From positions 558,001-622,000 of the forward strand of contig CP160629.1 of NCBI GenBank assembly GCA_038993745.2: 64,000 nt of DNA, given 5' to 3'. Shown one piece after another: positions 10,047-21,278 of the stretch. The stretch is from Aliivibrio fischeri (lineage in GTDB: Bacteria > Pseudomonadota > Gammaproteobacteria > Enterobacterales > Vibrionaceae). Within the stretch, counting starts at the first letter, position 1. Every line of letters begins with the position of its first letter. The notes beneath the pieces were generated by a model. That model was given only the letters and a program-made list of their open reading frames with translations. It was not told the origin of the DNA and searched no databases. A program made the position numbers and the translations under genes.

Positions 10047-10078
10047 AAAAGCCTCAAAGTATTACTTTTGAGGCTTTT
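10047..10078 (-). terminator. Terminator of the acyl-CoA synthetase gene
   Basis: AAAAGCCTCAAA stem with an 8-base loop, T-rich on the minus strand, 70 bp past the stop. Confidence 0.8.
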
Positions 10079-10147
10079 GTCATTTTTATTTCATTAATAT
10101 CTATTTTTTGATTGTTAAGTGTGGGTTTTTATCCGATTACTCCCAGA

Positions 10148-11812
10148 TTATTTTTTATCTTGAGGCCAGTTAGATGCAAAATCATGATACTTTTTCTCTA
10201 GTACGTGGCGTTTTATCTTTAAAGTTGGCGTTAAAATGCCATTTTCAATGCTCCAAGGCTCTTTTATCATTAAGATACCTTTTAGCTTTTCATGTGACTC
10301 TAAACCATCATTAATTGTCTCAAGGTTTTTAAGAGCTGTTCTTTCATAACGAGCTTGATCAAAATTAGGGTAAGCATGAGGTACTGCTAATAAAATAGGT
10401 CCTGGTAGACCTGAGCCTATTAAACACATCATTTCAAGATTGCTTAAATCAAAGATGTGTTTTTCGATCGGGACAGGAGCTACGAATTTTCCTTTGGCAG
10501 TTTTGAACGTGTCTTTTTTCCTGCCTTGAATAGTTAAAAATCCCTCTGAATCAATAGATCCAATATCACCTGTGTGGAGCCATCCATCTTTATTAAAAGT
10601 TTCCGCAGTTGCTTCATCATTTTTATAATAACCAGCAAAGAGACTGTCTCCTCTAACTAAAATTTCTTCATCGTCTGCAATTTTTAATTCAATACCAGGC
10701 CCAGCAGCGCCGACACTGCCGACTTTATCTGAACGGTATGGATGATTCAGTGTGCTATAGGCAAACGTCTCTGTCATTCCCCATGCTTCGGTAATGTTTA
10801 GACCTATACTTTCATACCATTTTAATAAACTTGCAGAAACAGGAGCCGAACCACAGCCTAGTACACGTGCTTTATCAAGTCCTAAGCCATCAGCTAACTT
10901 ACGTTTTATTAATCCACTAACGAATGGAATTTTTAATAAAATAGATAATTTCTTTTGTGGCAGTTTATCTTGAATTCGTTGTTGGAAAACCGTCCATAAT
11001 CGTGGGACCGAAATAAATAAAGTTGGGCGATGCATTTTCACATCTTCAATAAAAGTATCTAAAGATTCAGGGAAGGCGGTTTGGATCCCTCCAAAGAAAG
11101 CTGAACCTAAAATATAAACTCGCTCAGTGATGTGAGCTAAAGGAAGGTAAGAAAAGAGTCTGTCATCTTGTTGCATACCAATGTGATTAATTAAATGCTT
11201 AGATGCGTGACTAAATCCTCCAAAAGTGAGCATTGCCCCTTTTGGTAAACCAGAAGTTCCTGAGGTATACACTATAGACATTAATGTGTTGTCATTATGT
11301 TCGGCTTTAAAACTTGAAGGGTTATGAGTTGTCAATAACACTTCAAATTGATATTGGCACTTGGCTGCAGAGTCATAGTCAAAAGCGATAGTTAATATAT
11401 CGGGTAAGTTAGTGATTGCCTGTTGTGTTGCTTCACTATTATCAAGTTTACCTACAATAAGTACCTTACTTTCACTGTGTGTTAAACAATGCTCTATAGT
11501 GTCGAGCCCTGCTGTTGGAAAAATAGGAACACTCACAAAATCCCCTAACATTAAGGCCAGATCAGTGATAAACCATTCGGCACAGTTTTTAGATATTAGT
11601 GCGACTCTGTCTTTTGGTTTAATGCCCATCTCTTGCAGTGCGCTCACAAGGCGCAATGCTTTATCAACAACATCAGCAAAAGAATAGTCTGTAAATTCTC
11701 TGTTTTTTATTTGACGAAGAAATAGGTCATGTGGCTTTTTCTCTGCCCATTCGAGCATCGCCTCATGAGGGAGTTGAGGGTTGGTTTTGTGGTCAAAAAA
11801 TGGCTGATTCAT
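10148..11812 (-). CDS. AMP-binding long-chain acyl-CoA synthetase (FadD-like)
   Basis: A 554-residue adenylate-forming enzyme, by family activating fatty acids to acyl-CoA through an acyl-AMP intermediate. The AMP-binding P-loop motif YTSGTSGLPKG is at 182-192. GMTETFAY, the TGDIGS adenine/ribose motif and a C-terminal lysine motif (KDTFKTAKGKFV) follow. The divergent C-terminus fits eukaryotic-like long-chain synthetases rather than E. coli FadD, so the exact substrate is unknown. No signal peptide is visible. It is monocistronic, with its own terminator at 10047-10078. Confidence 0.85.
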   Translation of the reverse strand: MNQPFFDHKTNPQLPHEAMLEWAEKKPHDLFLRQIKNREFTDYSFADVVDKALRLVSALQEMGIKPKDRVALISKNCAEWFITDLALMLGDFVSVPIFPTAGLDTIEHCLTHSESKVLIVGKLDNSEATQQAITNLPDILTIAFDYDSAAKCQYQFEVLLTTHNPSSFKAEHNDNTLMSIVYTSGTSGLPKGAMLTFGGFSHASKHLINHIGMQQDDRLFSYLPLAHITERVYILGSAFFGGIQTAFPESLDTFIEDVKMHRPTLFISVPRLWTVFQQRIQDKLPQKKLSILLKIPFVSGLIKRKLADGLGLDKARVLGCGSAPVSASLLKWYESIGLNITEAWGMTETFAYSTLNHPYRSDKVGSVGAAGPGIELKIADDEEILVRGDSLFAGYYKNDEATAETFNKDGWLHTGDIGSIDSEGFLTIQGRKKDTFKTAKGKFVAPVPIEKHIFDLSNLEMMCLIGSGLPGPILLAVPHAYPNFDQARYERTALKNLETINDGLESHEKLKGILMIKEPWSIENGILTPTLKIKRHVLEKKYHDFASNWPQDKK

Positions 11813-11958
11813 GGCTGCATCCTGCGATTATTATTATTTGTTGTTAATATAATGTTAAGTAAATATCGTTTTATTAGATCAGTCAAATTTTAATCAAAAT
11901 AATGAGAACTTTATAAGTGAGTATTTACCCTAAAGTTCGATGATTGATAGGTATAAAA

Positions 11959-11982
11959 AAGCCTGCACATAAAAGCAGGCTT
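11959..11982 (-). terminator. Terminator of mutS
   Basis: AAGCCTGC / GCAGGCTT stem, followed on the minus strand by a T-run, 37 bp after the mutS stop. Confidence 0.85.
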
Positions 11983-12019
11983 ATTTGGATAGAATGTTTG
12001 TCCTTGAGTTGGACTAAGT

Positions 12020-14583
12020 TTATAAAAGCGCTTTTAAACGATATAACTCTTCAAGTGCTTGGCGAGGTGTTAAGTCATCCGGATTAACATGCGCTAATGC
12101 TTCTTCAACTTCACTGATTTCAGGAATAAGAGAGAGTTGATGCTCTTCTTTTACCGTTGCGCTTGTTGCAGGAACAGGTACTTGTCCACTTTCTAAATGT
12201 TGTAATTTTTGTTTCGCTTTCTTAATGACACTTTTAGGTACACCAGCTAAAGAAGCAACAGCAAGGCCATAAGATTTATTTGCTGCACCTTCTTGAACCG
12301 CGTGCATAAAGGCAATTTCATCACCATGCTCAACAGCATCAAGATGCACATTAGCTAAACCGGTAAATAGGTTCGGCAGTTCGGTTAATTCGAAGTAATG
12401 AGTTGCAAATAATGTCATAGCATTAATTTTTGTTGCTAGCCATTCGGCACTTGCCCAAGCTAGAGATAAGCCATCATAAGTACTTGTACCTCGGCCAATT
12501 TCATCCATTAAGACAAGACTGTGTTTGGTTGCATTATGAAGAATATTTGCTGTTTCAGTCATCTCAACCATGAAAGTTGAACGACCTGATGCCAAATCAT
12601 CTGAGGCACCAATACGAGTAAATATACGGTCTAAGGTTCCAATTTCTGCTGAGTCAGCAGGAACATAACAACCAACATGTGCCATTAATGCAATGAGGGC
12701 CGTTTGACGCATATAAGTTGACTTACCACCCATGTTTGGACCTGTAATGATCAACATCTTACGGTCTGGATTCAGTTTTATTGGGTTAGCGATGAATGGG
12801 TCACTCATTACTTGTTCAACTACTGGTGACGCCCCCCTTTAATATTAATGCCGGTTTCTTTGGTTAGTACTGGGCGGCAGTAATTTAAGGTATCCGCTCG
12901 TTCTGCAAGATTACTTAATACATCAAGCTCTGAAATTGCATTCGCCATTGATTGTAACTGTTCTAGGTGAGGAAGTAGTTGATCAAACAATTCTTCCCAT
13001 AATCTCTTTTCAATGGCGAGTGCTTTTGACTTGGAGTTGAGTACTTTATCTTCGTGCTCTTTAAGCTCAGGGATAATATAACGTTCAGCATTTTTAAGTG
13101 TTTGGCGGCGTACATAGTGGGCTGGTGCTTTGTGACTTTGGCCTTTGCTTATTTGGATATAGAAACCATGTACGTTGTTATAACCAACTTTTAAGGTATC
13201 AATATCATGGCGCTCACGTTCTTCTTGTTCTAGTTTCTCTAAGTATTGCGTTGCACCATTAGCAAGATCGCGCCATTGATCTAACTCTTCGTTGTAACCA
13301 TCAGCTAAAACCCCACCATCACGAATAACAACCGGTGGGTTTTCTTTTATTGCTCGTTCTAATAGCTCGCAAATTGAGTCAATAGGTTGAGCTGATGCTG
13401 CAAGTGTTAATAGGTGATCTTGTTGAAATTCTTGAGTGGTTTGCGATAGTTCTGGTAATTGTTGTAGTGCATTACGCAAACGAGCGAGATCACGTGGTCT
13501 TGCTGAACGTAACGCTAGACGAGCAAGAATACGTTCTACATCACCAATATTTTTAAGTTGAGGAGCCATATCTGCAAATAGGCCACTTTCTTTTAGTTCA
13601 CCAATCGCATCAAGACGCTGGTTCAGCACGTCGTGAGTTCTTACTGGTTGATGTAGCCAACGTTTTAGTAAACGGCTACCCATAGCTGTTGAGGTGTGAT
13701 CTAAGATTTCTGCTAGGGTATGATTAAAACCTCCAGCAAGGTTTTGAGTGATTTCTAGATTCCGACGAGTTGCTGCATCTAAAATTACAGAGTCATCTTG
13801 ATGATCCATAATAATAGAACGAATGTGCGGAAGGGTGGTTCTTTGAGTATCTTTTACGTATTGAATCAAGCAGCCAGCAGCGCAAAGACCAAACTCAGCT
13901 TTTTCTACGCCAAAGCCAACTAAATCACGAGTACCAAATTGATTATTCAGTTGTTGTTTTGCGGTATCAAGTTCAAATTCCCATACTGGGCGGCGACGAT
14001 TGCCATTGCGTTTTTCAAGCAGATGAACAGGTTCAAAGTCTTCACTAAATAGCAGCTCTGTTGGTGCCGTGCGTTGTAATTCAGCAAGCATAGCTTCTTC
14101 AGTATTCGGTTCAGATACCTTGAATCGGCCTGATGTGATATCTAGCGTAGCGTAACCAAATTGCCCTTTATGATGATAAATAGCGGCGATAAGGTTATCG
14201 AATCTTTCTGGTAATAGAGCTTCATCTGTTACGGTGCCTGGTGTGACAATACGTACGACTTTACGTTCAACAGGCCCTTTACTTGTTGCAGGATCGCCAA
14301 CTTGTTCACAAATAGCGACGGATTCACCTTGTTGAACAAGTTTGGCTAAATAGCCTTCAACTGCATGATAAGGAATACCTGCCATTGGAATTGGTTCGCC
14401 AGCAGATGAACCACGCTTGGTTAAGGATATTTCAAGAAGCTGTGAAGCACGTTTGGCATCATCATAGAAAAGTTCATAGAAATCGCCCATACGATAAAAC
14501 AGTAAGATATCAGGGTTTTCAGATTTTAAACGCAAATACTGTTGCATCATTGGGGTATGTTTTTCAGTTGATTTTATTGCCAC
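12020..14583 (-). pseudogene. mutS: DNA mismatch repair ATPase MutS, frameshifted
   Basis: MutS binds mismatches and small loops and starts MutL-dependent repair. The mismatch-binding N-terminal motif [15 protein letters not shown] is intact, as are the core and clamp. After NIKGGRH the frame hits a stop. The expected P-V-V-E-Q-V and the ATPase domain (Walker [22 protein letters not shown]) continue in another frame. One C is missing; on the plus strand this is GG at 12825-12826. Repaired length is 854 residues, against 853 in E. coli. I place the start at GTG 14583 (GTGGCAATAAAA) because homology begins there, although the open frame extends to 14808. As written, the protein would lack ATPase activity and the strain would be a mutator. 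Confidence 0.93.
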
Positions 14584-14690
14584 AACGAGACCTAATAAGT
14601 GAAGAATACATTTGGTGCTAAGAATACGTGAATCGAGACGGCAATCAAAGATAGAATGGATAAATTTCGAATTAAGATGGGAAGAATCTA

Positions 14691-15188
14691 ATGGATATGA
14701 CGCAAAACATACAGTTAGCACAAAAAGTGGGTGAATTATTAGTACATCAAGGAAAAATGATGTCATGTTCAGAATCATGTACCGGTGGTGGCGTTGCGTT
14801 TTGTGCAACTGAAAATGCTGGAAGTTCAGCTTGGTTTGATCGTGGTTTTGTTACTTATAGCAATGAGGCAAAACAAGATTCATTAGGGGTAAAGCTAGAT
14901 ACCTTAATACGTTATGGCGCGGTTAGTGAAGAAGTTGTAAGAGAGATGGCTGACGGTGCATTATTAAACAGTAAATCTGATATTACGGTTTCAATCAGCG
15001 GTATTGCAGGGCCTGGTGGGGCTACGGAAGATAAGCCTGTTGGAACGGTATGTTTTGGTTTTGCAGATAAGAATGAGTGGAGCAATGAAACTACTGTATA
15101 TTTTACTGGTGATCGCAGTGAAGTTAGAATGAAAGCGATAGAATATGCATTTCTTACAATCAAGAATCGCTTAGAAGAGCTTAATTAA
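14691..15188 (+). CDS. pncC: Nicotinamide-nucleotide amidase (CinA C-terminal family)
   Basis: A 165-residue cytosolic enzyme, by family deamidating NMN to nicotinate mononucleotide in pyridine-nucleotide recycling. Family motifs are present: [12 protein letters not shown] near residue 25, [18 protein letters not shown], and [18 protein letters not shown] near 100. It stands just upstream of recA, the usual order in gammaproteobacteria, and is divergent from mutS. Starts M1 (14691) and M3 are both possible. The N-terminal half of full-length CinA is absent, as normal for this stand-alone form. Confidence 0.93.
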   Translation: MDMTQNIQLAQKVGELLVHQGKMMSCSESCTGGGVAFCATENAGSSAWFDRGFVTYSNEAKQDSLGVKLDTLIRYGAVSEEVVREMADGALLNSKSDITVSISGIAGPGGATEDKPVGTVCFGFADKNEWSNETTVYFTGDRSEVRMKAIEYAFLTIKNRLEELN

Positions 15189-15255
15189 TTCAATTAGTTA
15201 GTTTGTTGTGTCGTGATATTGCTCAGAAAAAATTAGAAAAAAAATAGCAAAGCTA

Positions 15256-15283
15256 TAGACACTGTACAAATAGACAGTATACT
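15256..15283 (+). promoter_or_regulatory. recA promoter with LexA (SOS) box
   Basis: The LexA box CTGT-N8-ACAG at 15262-15277 lies between TAGACA (-35, 15256-15261) and TATACT (-10, 15278-15283; spacer 16). LexA bound here would block RNA polymerase. This is the expected SOS control of recA. Confidence 0.88.
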
Positions 15284-15328
15284 ACTGGTCATTAACTGAT
15301 TTAGTGATCTAGAAATCTGGAGAATCAA

Positions 15329-16375
15329 ATGGACGATAACAAGAAAAAAGCACTGGCCGCCGCATTAGGTCAAATTGAAAAACAATTTGGTAAAGGTTCA
15401 ATCATGAAGTTGGGCGATAACCGCACAATGGATGTTGAAACTGTGTCTACTGGTTCTTTATCTCTTGATATTGCTCTAGGTGCTGGTGGTTTACCAATGG
15501 GGCGTATCGTTGAGATTTTTGGCCCTGAGAGTTCAGGTAAAACAACACTGACTCTAGAATTAATTGCAGCTGCGCAACGTGAAGGTAAAACATGTGCCTT
15601 TATTGATGCTGAACATGCTCTAGATCCTGTATACGCTAAAAAACTTGGCGTTAATATTGATGAATTATTAGTTTCTCAGCCAGATACGGGTGAGCAAGCT
15701 TTAGAAATCTGTGATGCGTTAGCACGTTCTGGTGCTGTTGATGTAATGGTAATTGACTCCGTTGCAGCATTAACACCAAAAGCTGAAATTGAAGGTGAAA
15801 TGGGCGATAGCCACATGGGTCTTCAAGCTCGTATGCTTTCTCAAGCAATGCGTAAATTAACGGGTAATCTAAAGCAATCAAACTGTATGGCTATCTTCAT
15901 TAACCAAATTCGTATGAAGATTGGTGTAATGTTTGGTAACCCTGAAACAACAACTGGTGGTAATGCACTTAAGTTCTATGCATCTGTTCGTCTTGATATT
16001 CGTCGTACTGGCGCAGTAAAAGATGGCGATGAAGTTGTTGGTAACGAAACTCGTATCAAAGTTGTTAAGAATAAAATTGCAGCACCATTTAAACAAGCTG
16101 AAACTCAAATCATGTACGGTCAAGGTTTTAACCGTGAAGGTGAGTTAATTGACTTAGGTGTTAAACATAAGTTGGTTGATAAAGCGGGCGCATGGTACAG
16201 CTACAATGGTGATAAGATTGGTCAAGGTAAAGCGAACGCATCGAAATTCATGCGTGAAAATACTGAAGTAGCAGCAGAACTAGATAAGAAGCTACGTGAG
16301 ATGCTATTGACTCCAGCTGAAGAAAAACCAGAGACTGATGCAGCTCCAGAAATTGAAGAAAACGAAGAGTTTTAA
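15329..16375 (+). CDS. recA: Recombinase RecA
   Basis: A 348-residue cytosolic strand-exchange ATPase and LexA co-protease. Walker [10 protein letters not shown] is at 65-73. [10 protein letters not shown] is Walker B, loop L1/L2 residues are present, and the C-terminus is acidic (EIEENEEF). It is driven by the LexA-regulated promoter above and closed by a terminator at 16402-16429. No recX gene follows, unlike in several relatives. Start ATG 15329 has GGAG 8-9 bp upstream. Confidence 0.98.
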   Translation: MDDNKKKALAAALGQIEKQFGKGSIMKLGDNRTMDVETVSTGSLSLDIALGAGGLPMGRIVEIFGPESSGKTTLTLELIAAAQREGKTCAFIDAEHALDPVYAKKLGVNIDELLVSQPDTGEQALEICDALARSGAVDVMVIDSVAALTPKAEIEGEMGDSHMGLQARMLSQAMRKLTGNLKQSNCMAIFINQIRMKIGVMFGNPETTTGGNALKFYASVRLDIRRTGAVKDGDEVVGNETRIKVVKNKIAAPFKQAETQIMYGQGFNREGELIDLGVKHKLVDKAGAWYSYNGDKIGQGKANASKFMRENTEVAAELDKKLREMLLTPAEEKPETDAAPEIEENEEF

Positions 16376-16401
16376 GCTTTAGTTTCTCTATAATATTTTT
16401 T

Positions 16402-16429
16402 AAAAGCCAAACCTTAGTGTTTGGCTTTT
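16402..16429 (+). terminator. Terminator of recA
   Basis: AAAAGCCAAAC / GTTTGGCTTTT stem followed by a T-run. Confidence 0.9.
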
Positions 16430-16617
16430 TTATATCTAGCTATTTGTATTCTTAAGACGTTTCTTCAAATCCCTCTTTATTCCTCATTTGATCGTTGTAC
16501 TTATCTATATTTCACTCTCATTTGCGTATACAATGTGCGAAATTCTGTCTAAAAAACACTGCTTGTCCTAATGAGTACAAGAGTGAGTTAAACTACGATT
16601 CAATCAGGAATATCCAC

Positions 16618-19197
16618 ATGTATATGAGCACTGACGAGATCCGCCGTGCGTTCCTTGCTTTTTTTGAAAGCAAAGGACACCAAATTGTTGAGAGTTCTTC
16701 TCTAGTTCCAGCAAACGATCCAACTCTTCTATTTACTAACGCCGGTATGAACCAATTTAAAGATTGTTTCTTAGGTTCAGAGAAGCGTAACTATACTCGT
16801 GCAACAACAGCTCAACGCTGTGTTCGTGCTGGTGGTAAGCACAACGATTTAGAAAATGTTGGTTTCACTGCTCGTCACCATACATTTTTTGAAATGTTGG
16901 GTAACTTCAGCTTTGGTGATTACTTTAAGCAAGATGCTATTAAATACGCATGGGAATTCTTAACAGAACGTCTAGAGCTACCTGCTGAACGCTTATTAGT
17001 TACTGTTTATGAAACAGATGATGAAGCATTTGAAATCTGGAATAAAGAAATGGGTATTCCAGCTGATCGCATCGTACGTATTGGTGATAACAAAGGCGCA
17101 CCATATGCTTCAGATAACTTCTGGCAAATGGGTGACACAGGTCCTTGTGGTCCTTGTACAGAAATCTTTTACGATCACGGTGAGCACATTTGGGGTGGTC
17201 GTCCTGGTACACCTGAAGAAGATGGTGACCGTTTTATCGAGATCTGGAACAACGTATTTATGCAGTTTAACCGTCATGCTGATGGCACGATGGAACCTTT
17301 ACCAAAACCTTCTGTTGATACAGGTATGGGTATTGAGCGTATTGCTGCAATTATGCAAGGTGTTCACTCAAACTACGAAATCGATATTTTCCAAACACTA
17401 ATTAAAGAAGCGGCAAAAGTAATTGGTTACGATGATTTATCAAACCAATCTTTACGTGTAGTAGCTGACCATATTCGTTCTTGTTCATACCTAATCGTTG
17501 ATGGTGTTATGCCATCTAATGAAGGTCGTGGCTATGTGTTACGTCGTATTATTCGTCGTGCAGTACGTCATGGTAACAAGTTAGGTGCTAAAGGTTCTTA
17601 CTTCTACAAATTGGTTGGCCCATTAGCTGAAATCATGGGTACAGCTGGTGAAGAACTGAAAAAACAGCAAGCACTTGTTGAAAAAGTACTTAAGATTGAA
17701 GAAGAAAACTTTGGTCGTACACTTGAGCGTGGTATGGCAATTCTAAATGAAGCGCTAGATAACCTTGAAGGTACAGTTCTTGATGGTGAAACTGTATTTA
17801 AATTGTATGACACATACGGGTTCCCAGCTGATTTAACGAACGATGTTGCTCGTGAGCGTGAATTAACTATCGATGAAGATGGTTTTGAAAAAGCGATGGA
17901 AGAACAACGTCAACGTGCACGTGAAGCGGGCCAATTTGGTACTGATTACAATGCAGTAATCAAAGTAGAATCTGAAACTGTATTCCATGGTTATGATTCG
18001 ACTGAAGCAAAAGCATCAGTAGTTGCATTATTCCGTGAAGGTGAAGAAGTTGATGCTTTATCAGCAGGTGATGATGCGATTCTAATTTTGGATCAAACAC
18101 CTTTCTACGCTGAGTCTGGCGGTCAATGTGGTGATGCAGGTATTATCACAGTTGAAACGGGTAAGTTTGTTGTTACCGATACACATAAAATCGGTAATGC
18201 GATTGGTCACCATGGTAAATTAGTAGAAGGTGTTCTATCTAAAGCTGACCATGCGATGGCTCAAGTTGATGAGACTCGTCGCGCAGCGATTATCTTAAAC
18301 CACTCAGCAACGCACTTATTACACGCAGCACTTCGTCAAGTGTTAGGTGAACACGTAACGCAAAAAGGTTCATTAGTTAAAGCTGAGAACCTACGTTTTG
18401 ACTTCTCACACCTTGAAGCGGTTAAAGCTGAAGAATTGCGTCAGGTTGAACGTATTGTTAACCAACAAATTCGTTTAAACCACACAATTGAAACTGACTT
18501 AATGGATATCGATGCGGCGAAAGAAAAAGGCGCAATGGCTCTATTTGGTGAAAAATACGATGATGAAGTTCGAGTTCTTTCTATGGGAGAGTTCTCAACT
18601 GAATTATGTGGTGGTATTCACGCATCAAGCACTGGTGATATTGGTCTATTTAAGATCACATCAGAAGGTGGTATTGCTGCAGGTATCCGTCGTATTGAAG
18701 CAGTTACAGGTGAAGCAGCATTAGATGCAATCGAAGCTCAACAAAAAGCGGCAGATAAAAAGCTAAATGAAGCAGCATCAAAAGCAAAACAACTTGAAAA
18801 AGAAATTCAACAACTTAAAGATAAGTTAGCGTCTCAAGAAAGTGCTAGCCTTATCAATAAAGTACAAGAAATTGCAGGAACAAAAGTACTTGTTGCTCAA
18901 TTAGATGGTGCAGAAAATAAAGCACTTCGAGGTATGGTTGATGAACTTAAGAACCAAATCGGTAGCGGCATTATTATGTTAGGTAATGTTAGTGAAGGTA
19001 AAGTTGGTTTAATTGCTGGCGTAACAAAAGATCTTATTGGCCAAGTTAAAGCGGGTGAATTAGTGAATATGGTTGCACAGCAAGTTGGTGGTAAAGGCGG
19101 CGGTCGTCCAGATATGGCTCAAGCTGGCGGTACTGATGCTGAAGCATTACCAAATGCACTTGCTTCTGTTGAAGCTTGGCTAACTGAGCGTCTGTAA
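16618..19197 (+). CDS. alaS: Alanyl-tRNA synthetase
   Basis: An 859-residue class II synthetase that charges tRNA-Ala. It contains the N-terminal catalytic core ([35 protein letters not shown]). The editing-domain zinc motifs [11 protein letters not shown] and CGGIH come next. The C-Ala coiled-coil region (about 700-760) and glycine-rich tail follow. I start at ATG 16618 because AGGA lies 8 bp upstream and homology starts with [10 protein letters not shown]; the open frame upstream is not conserved. It sits 12 bp before lysC, so the two may be cotranscribed. Confidence 0.97.
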   Translation: MYMSTDEIRRAFLAFFESKGHQIVESSSLVPANDPTLLFTNAGMNQFKDCFLGSEKRNYTRATTAQRCVRAGGKHNDLENVGFTARHHTFFEMLGNFSFGDYFKQDAIKYAWEFLTERLELPAERLLVTVYETDDEAFEIWNKEMGIPADRIVRIGDNKGAPYASDNFWQMGDTGPCGPCTEIFYDHGEHIWGGRPGTPEEDGDRFIEIWNNVFMQFNRHADGTMEPLPKPSVDTGMGIERIAAIMQGVHSNYEIDIFQTLIKEAAKVIGYDDLSNQSLRVVADHIRSCSYLIVDGVMPSNEGRGYVLRRIIRRAVRHGNKLGAKGSYFYKLVGPLAEIMGTAGEELKKQQALVEKVLKIEEENFGRTLERGMAILNEALDNLEGTVLDGETVFKLYDTYGFPADLTNDVARERELTIDEDGFEKAMEEQRQRAREAGQFGTDYNAVIKVESETVFHGYDSTEAKASVVALFREGEEVDALSAGDDAILILDQTPFYAESGGQCGDAGIITVETGKFVVTDTHKIGNAIGHHGKLVEGVLSKADHAMAQVDETRRAAIILNHSATHLLHAALRQVLGEHVTQKGSLVKAENLRFDFSHLEAVKAEELRQVERIVNQQIRLNHTIETDLMDIDAAKEKGAMALFGEKYDDEVRVLSMGEFSTELCGGIHASSTGDIGLFKITSEGGIAAGIRRIEAVTGEAALDAIEAQQKAADKKLNEAASKAKQLEKEIQQLKDKLASQESASLINKVQEIAGTKVLVAQLDGAENKALRGMVDELKNQIGSGIIMLGNVSEGKVGLIAGVTKDLIGQVKAGELVNMVAQQVGGKGGGRPDMAQAGGTDAEALPNALASVEAWLTERL

Positions 19198-19209
19198 TAG
19201 GTCGTATCA

Positions 19210-20379
19210 GTGGCATTAATCGTACAAAAGTATGGTGGTACATCAGTTGGATCCGTTGAACGGATCCAATCTGTTTCCGAACGTATCATATCAACACTGC
19301 AGCAAGGGCATGATGTCGTTGTTGCGGTTTCTGCCATGGCAGGAGAAACAAACCGACTATTGCATTTAGCAAATCAAATAAGTGAGGTACCTGAACCTCG
19401 TGAATTAGATATGTTACTTTCAGCTGGTGAACAAGTTTCTATTGCACTATTGGCGATGTCTTTAAATCAAAAGGGCATAAAAGCAATATCATTAACCGCT
19501 GACCAAGCGGGCATTCATACGAATAACTCATTCAATGATGCGACAATTAAGCATATTGAAACGGATCTTATCACTCAGTGGGTTGATAAAGGGTATGTCG
19601 TTATTGTAGCTGGGTTCCAAGGTCGAGATGACCAAGGTAATATTACTACATTAGGTCGAGGTGGTTCCGATACCACAGCAGTAGCGCTTGCCGCAGCACT
19701 AGATGCTGATGAGTGCCAGATTTTTACTGATGTTGATGGGGTATATACCTCTGATCCTCGTTTTGTATCTAATACCCGCCGTTTAGAAGAAGTTTCTTTT
19801 TCTGATATGCATGCACTAGCAAAATCTGGAGCCAAAGTTCTTCAAGAGCATTCTGTCGCTCATGCTTGGAATTCATCGGTAGCATTGAGGGTACTATCCT
19901 CATTTGAAGATGGCGAAGGAACGTTAATTTGTGAGAATCCTAAACAACCTTTAGCGGTTACTGGATTAGCACTCAAACAAGATTTATCTTTGGTTGAATG
20001 TGAGAATATTTCAAGCGAAGAGCAAGCAGAACTCTATAAACAGTATAGAGTGTTAAATGAAAGATGTGATTGTTTTCAAATTGTTGTACCTAAAGCGACT
20101 TTTTTACAATTGAAGCTGGCATTTAATACTAAAATACGCAATATTAGTAGCTTATCAATTCTGACGTTAGTCGGAGATAATGTTGAAGGGATGGCAGAGT
20201 CTGCTTGCAATCAACTATTGGCAAATGATATTGATGTTCATCAATATGATATTGAGCCAAAAAGTGTGTCGGTTATCGTAAATCAAGCTGATTTACACCG
20301 AGCGGCCGAAATTTTACATAAAACGTTTGTTATTACAGAGCAATCGCAAGATAATGATCTTTTGGTCGCTGTTTCTTGA
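19210..20379 (+). CDS. lysC: Aspartate kinase
   Basis: A 389-residue cytosolic kinase, first step of the aspartate family (lysine, threonine, methionine). N-terminal KYGGTSVGSVERI, then GRGGSDTTAVALAAAL, then FTDVDGVYTSDPR are the kinase motifs. Two C-terminal ACT-like regions follow, giving feedback control by family. The start is GTG 19210. It is monofunctional, with no homoserine dehydrogenase domain. The recA-alaS-lysC-csrA order is typical of vibrios. Which end product inhibits it cannot be told from sequence alone. Confidence 0.94.
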   Translation: MALIVQKYGGTSVGSVERIQSVSERIISTLQQGHDVVVAVSAMAGETNRLLHLANQISEVPEPRELDMLLSAGEQVSIALLAMSLNQKGIKAISLTADQAGIHTNNSFNDATIKHIETDLITQWVDKGYVVIVAGFQGRDDQGNITTLGRGGSDTTAVALAAALDADECQIFTDVDGVYTSDPRFVSNTRRLEEVSFSDMHALAKSGAKVLQEHSVAHAWNSSVALRVLSSFEDGEGTLICENPKQPLAVTGLALKQDLSLVECENISSEEQAELYKQYRVLNERCDCFQIVVPKATFLQLKLAFNTKIRNISSLSILTLVGDNVEGMAESACNQLLANDIDVHQYDIEPKSVSVIVNQADLHRAAEILHKTFVITEQSQDNDLLVAVS

Positions 20380-20460
20380 GCAAAGACGTTTATGAAAATA
20401 AGCGATAACGGACGATACATACATTTATTATAATACTGAGATAACTCAAGGAGCATTCGA

Positions 20461-20658
20461 ATGCTAATTTTGACTCGCCGTGTAGGTGAAACTCTGATGA
20501 TTGGTGACGAAGTAACAGTTACTGTACTAGGCGTTAAAGGCAACCAAGTACGTATTGGTGTAAATGCACCTAAAGAAGTATCTGTTCACCGTGAAGAGAT
20601 TTATATGCGCATTCAAGCGGAAAAAGGTACACCTGCGGCTTCGCAAGGCAACTTTTAA
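20461..20658 (+). CDS. csrA: Carbon storage regulator CsrA
   Basis: A 65-residue RNA-binding dimer that controls translation and stability of GGA-containing mRNAs. It shows the canonical [16 protein letters not shown] start and [16 protein letters not shown] lies 7 bp before the ATG, and a TATAAT at 20429-20434 probably starts its transcript, with only a weak -35. The GGAG of its own ribosome site could allow autoregulation, as known in E. coli. Confidence 0.98.
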   Translation: MLILTRRVGETLMIGDEVTVTVLGVKGNQVRIGVNAPKEVSVHREEIYMRIQAEKGTPAASQGNF

Positions 20659-20672
20659 TTTCGTATGAATAT

Positions 20673-20691
20673 AGGCTGGCATTGTCAGCCT
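20673..20691 (+). terminator. Probable terminator of csrA
   Basis: AGGCTG-7-CAGCCT hairpin followed by a T-rich stretch. Confidence 0.6.
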
Positions 20692-20830
20692 TGTTTGTTT
20701 TTGTCTTTTACTCATTGATAAAAATGAACAAAATAAGAGACACAAATTCGGTATAACGTTTTATTTTTATCCATTTTGGTCGTTTCATAGACGGTTAAAC
20801 GAAAAAGCGTTATTTTTTACTAAGAAGTGA

Positions 20831-20858
20831 TTGACATATTTTTGGTAAACCGTAATAT
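20831..20858 (+). promoter_or_regulatory. Promoter of the tRNA-Ser/Arg cluster
   Basis: TTGACA (20831-20836), 16-bp spacer, TAATAT (20853-20858), then a discriminator GTGCCTCCTC. The discriminator type fits growth-rate and stringent control of stable RNA. Confidence 0.75.
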
Positions 20859-20873
20859 GTGCCTCCTCAAGAC

Positions 20874-20964
20874 GGTGAGGTGGCCGAGAGGCTGAAGGCG
20901 CTCCCTGCTAAGGGAGTATACGGTTTATCCCGTATCGAGGGTTCGAATCCCTCCTTCACCGCCA
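20874..20964 (+). tRNA. tRNA-Ser(GCU), copy 1, one base short in the anticodon stem
   Basis: It matches copy 2 except that CCC (20903-20905) replaces CCCC, leaving the anticodon stem 4 against 5. It has 91 nt instead of 92. CCA is encoded. If the base is truly missing the tRNA is probably defective. Confidence 0.85.
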
Positions 20965-21017
20965 TTATTTGTTTATGTTGATATTTACTATCAGCAAAAA
21001 CACAAAAGAATTATTGT

Positions 21018-21094
21018 GCGCTAGTAGCTCAGCTGGATAGAGTACCTGGCTACGAACCAGGCGGTCAGAGGTTCGAATCCTCTCTGGCGCACCA
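21018..21094 (+). tRNA. tRNA-Arg(ACG), copy 1
   Basis: 77 nt, acceptor GCGCTAG/CTGGCGC, anticodon loop CTACGAA, encoded CCA. The ACG anticodon would be edited to ICG and read CGU, CGC and CGA. Confidence 0.97.
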
Positions 21095-21133
21095 TTAATT
21101 TAATTGATAGAATTTCTATCAGAAAAACAAGAC

Positions 21134-21225
21134 GGTGAGGTGGCCGAGAGGCTGAAGGCGCTCCCCTGCTAAGGGAGTATACGGTTTATCCCGTATCGAG
21201 GGTTCGAATCCCTCCTTCACCGCCA
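21134..21225 (+). tRNA. tRNA-Ser(GCU), copy 2
   Basis: 92 nt, long variable arm, anticodon loop CTGCTAA with an intact CTCCC/GGGAG stem, encoded CCA. It reads AGU and AGC codons. Confidence 0.97.
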
Positions 21226-21278
21226 TTATTTGTTTATGTTGATATTTACTATCAGCAAAAACACAAAAGAATTATTGT

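Noticed and set aside
14584..14808. 75-residue N-terminal extension of mutS
   Set aside because: MutS homology begins at GTG 14583; the extension overlaps the pncC start region and is not conserved.
16495..16617. 41-residue N-terminal extension of alaS
   Set aside because: It lies upstream of the Shine-Dalgarno of ATG 16618 and matches no AlaRS start.
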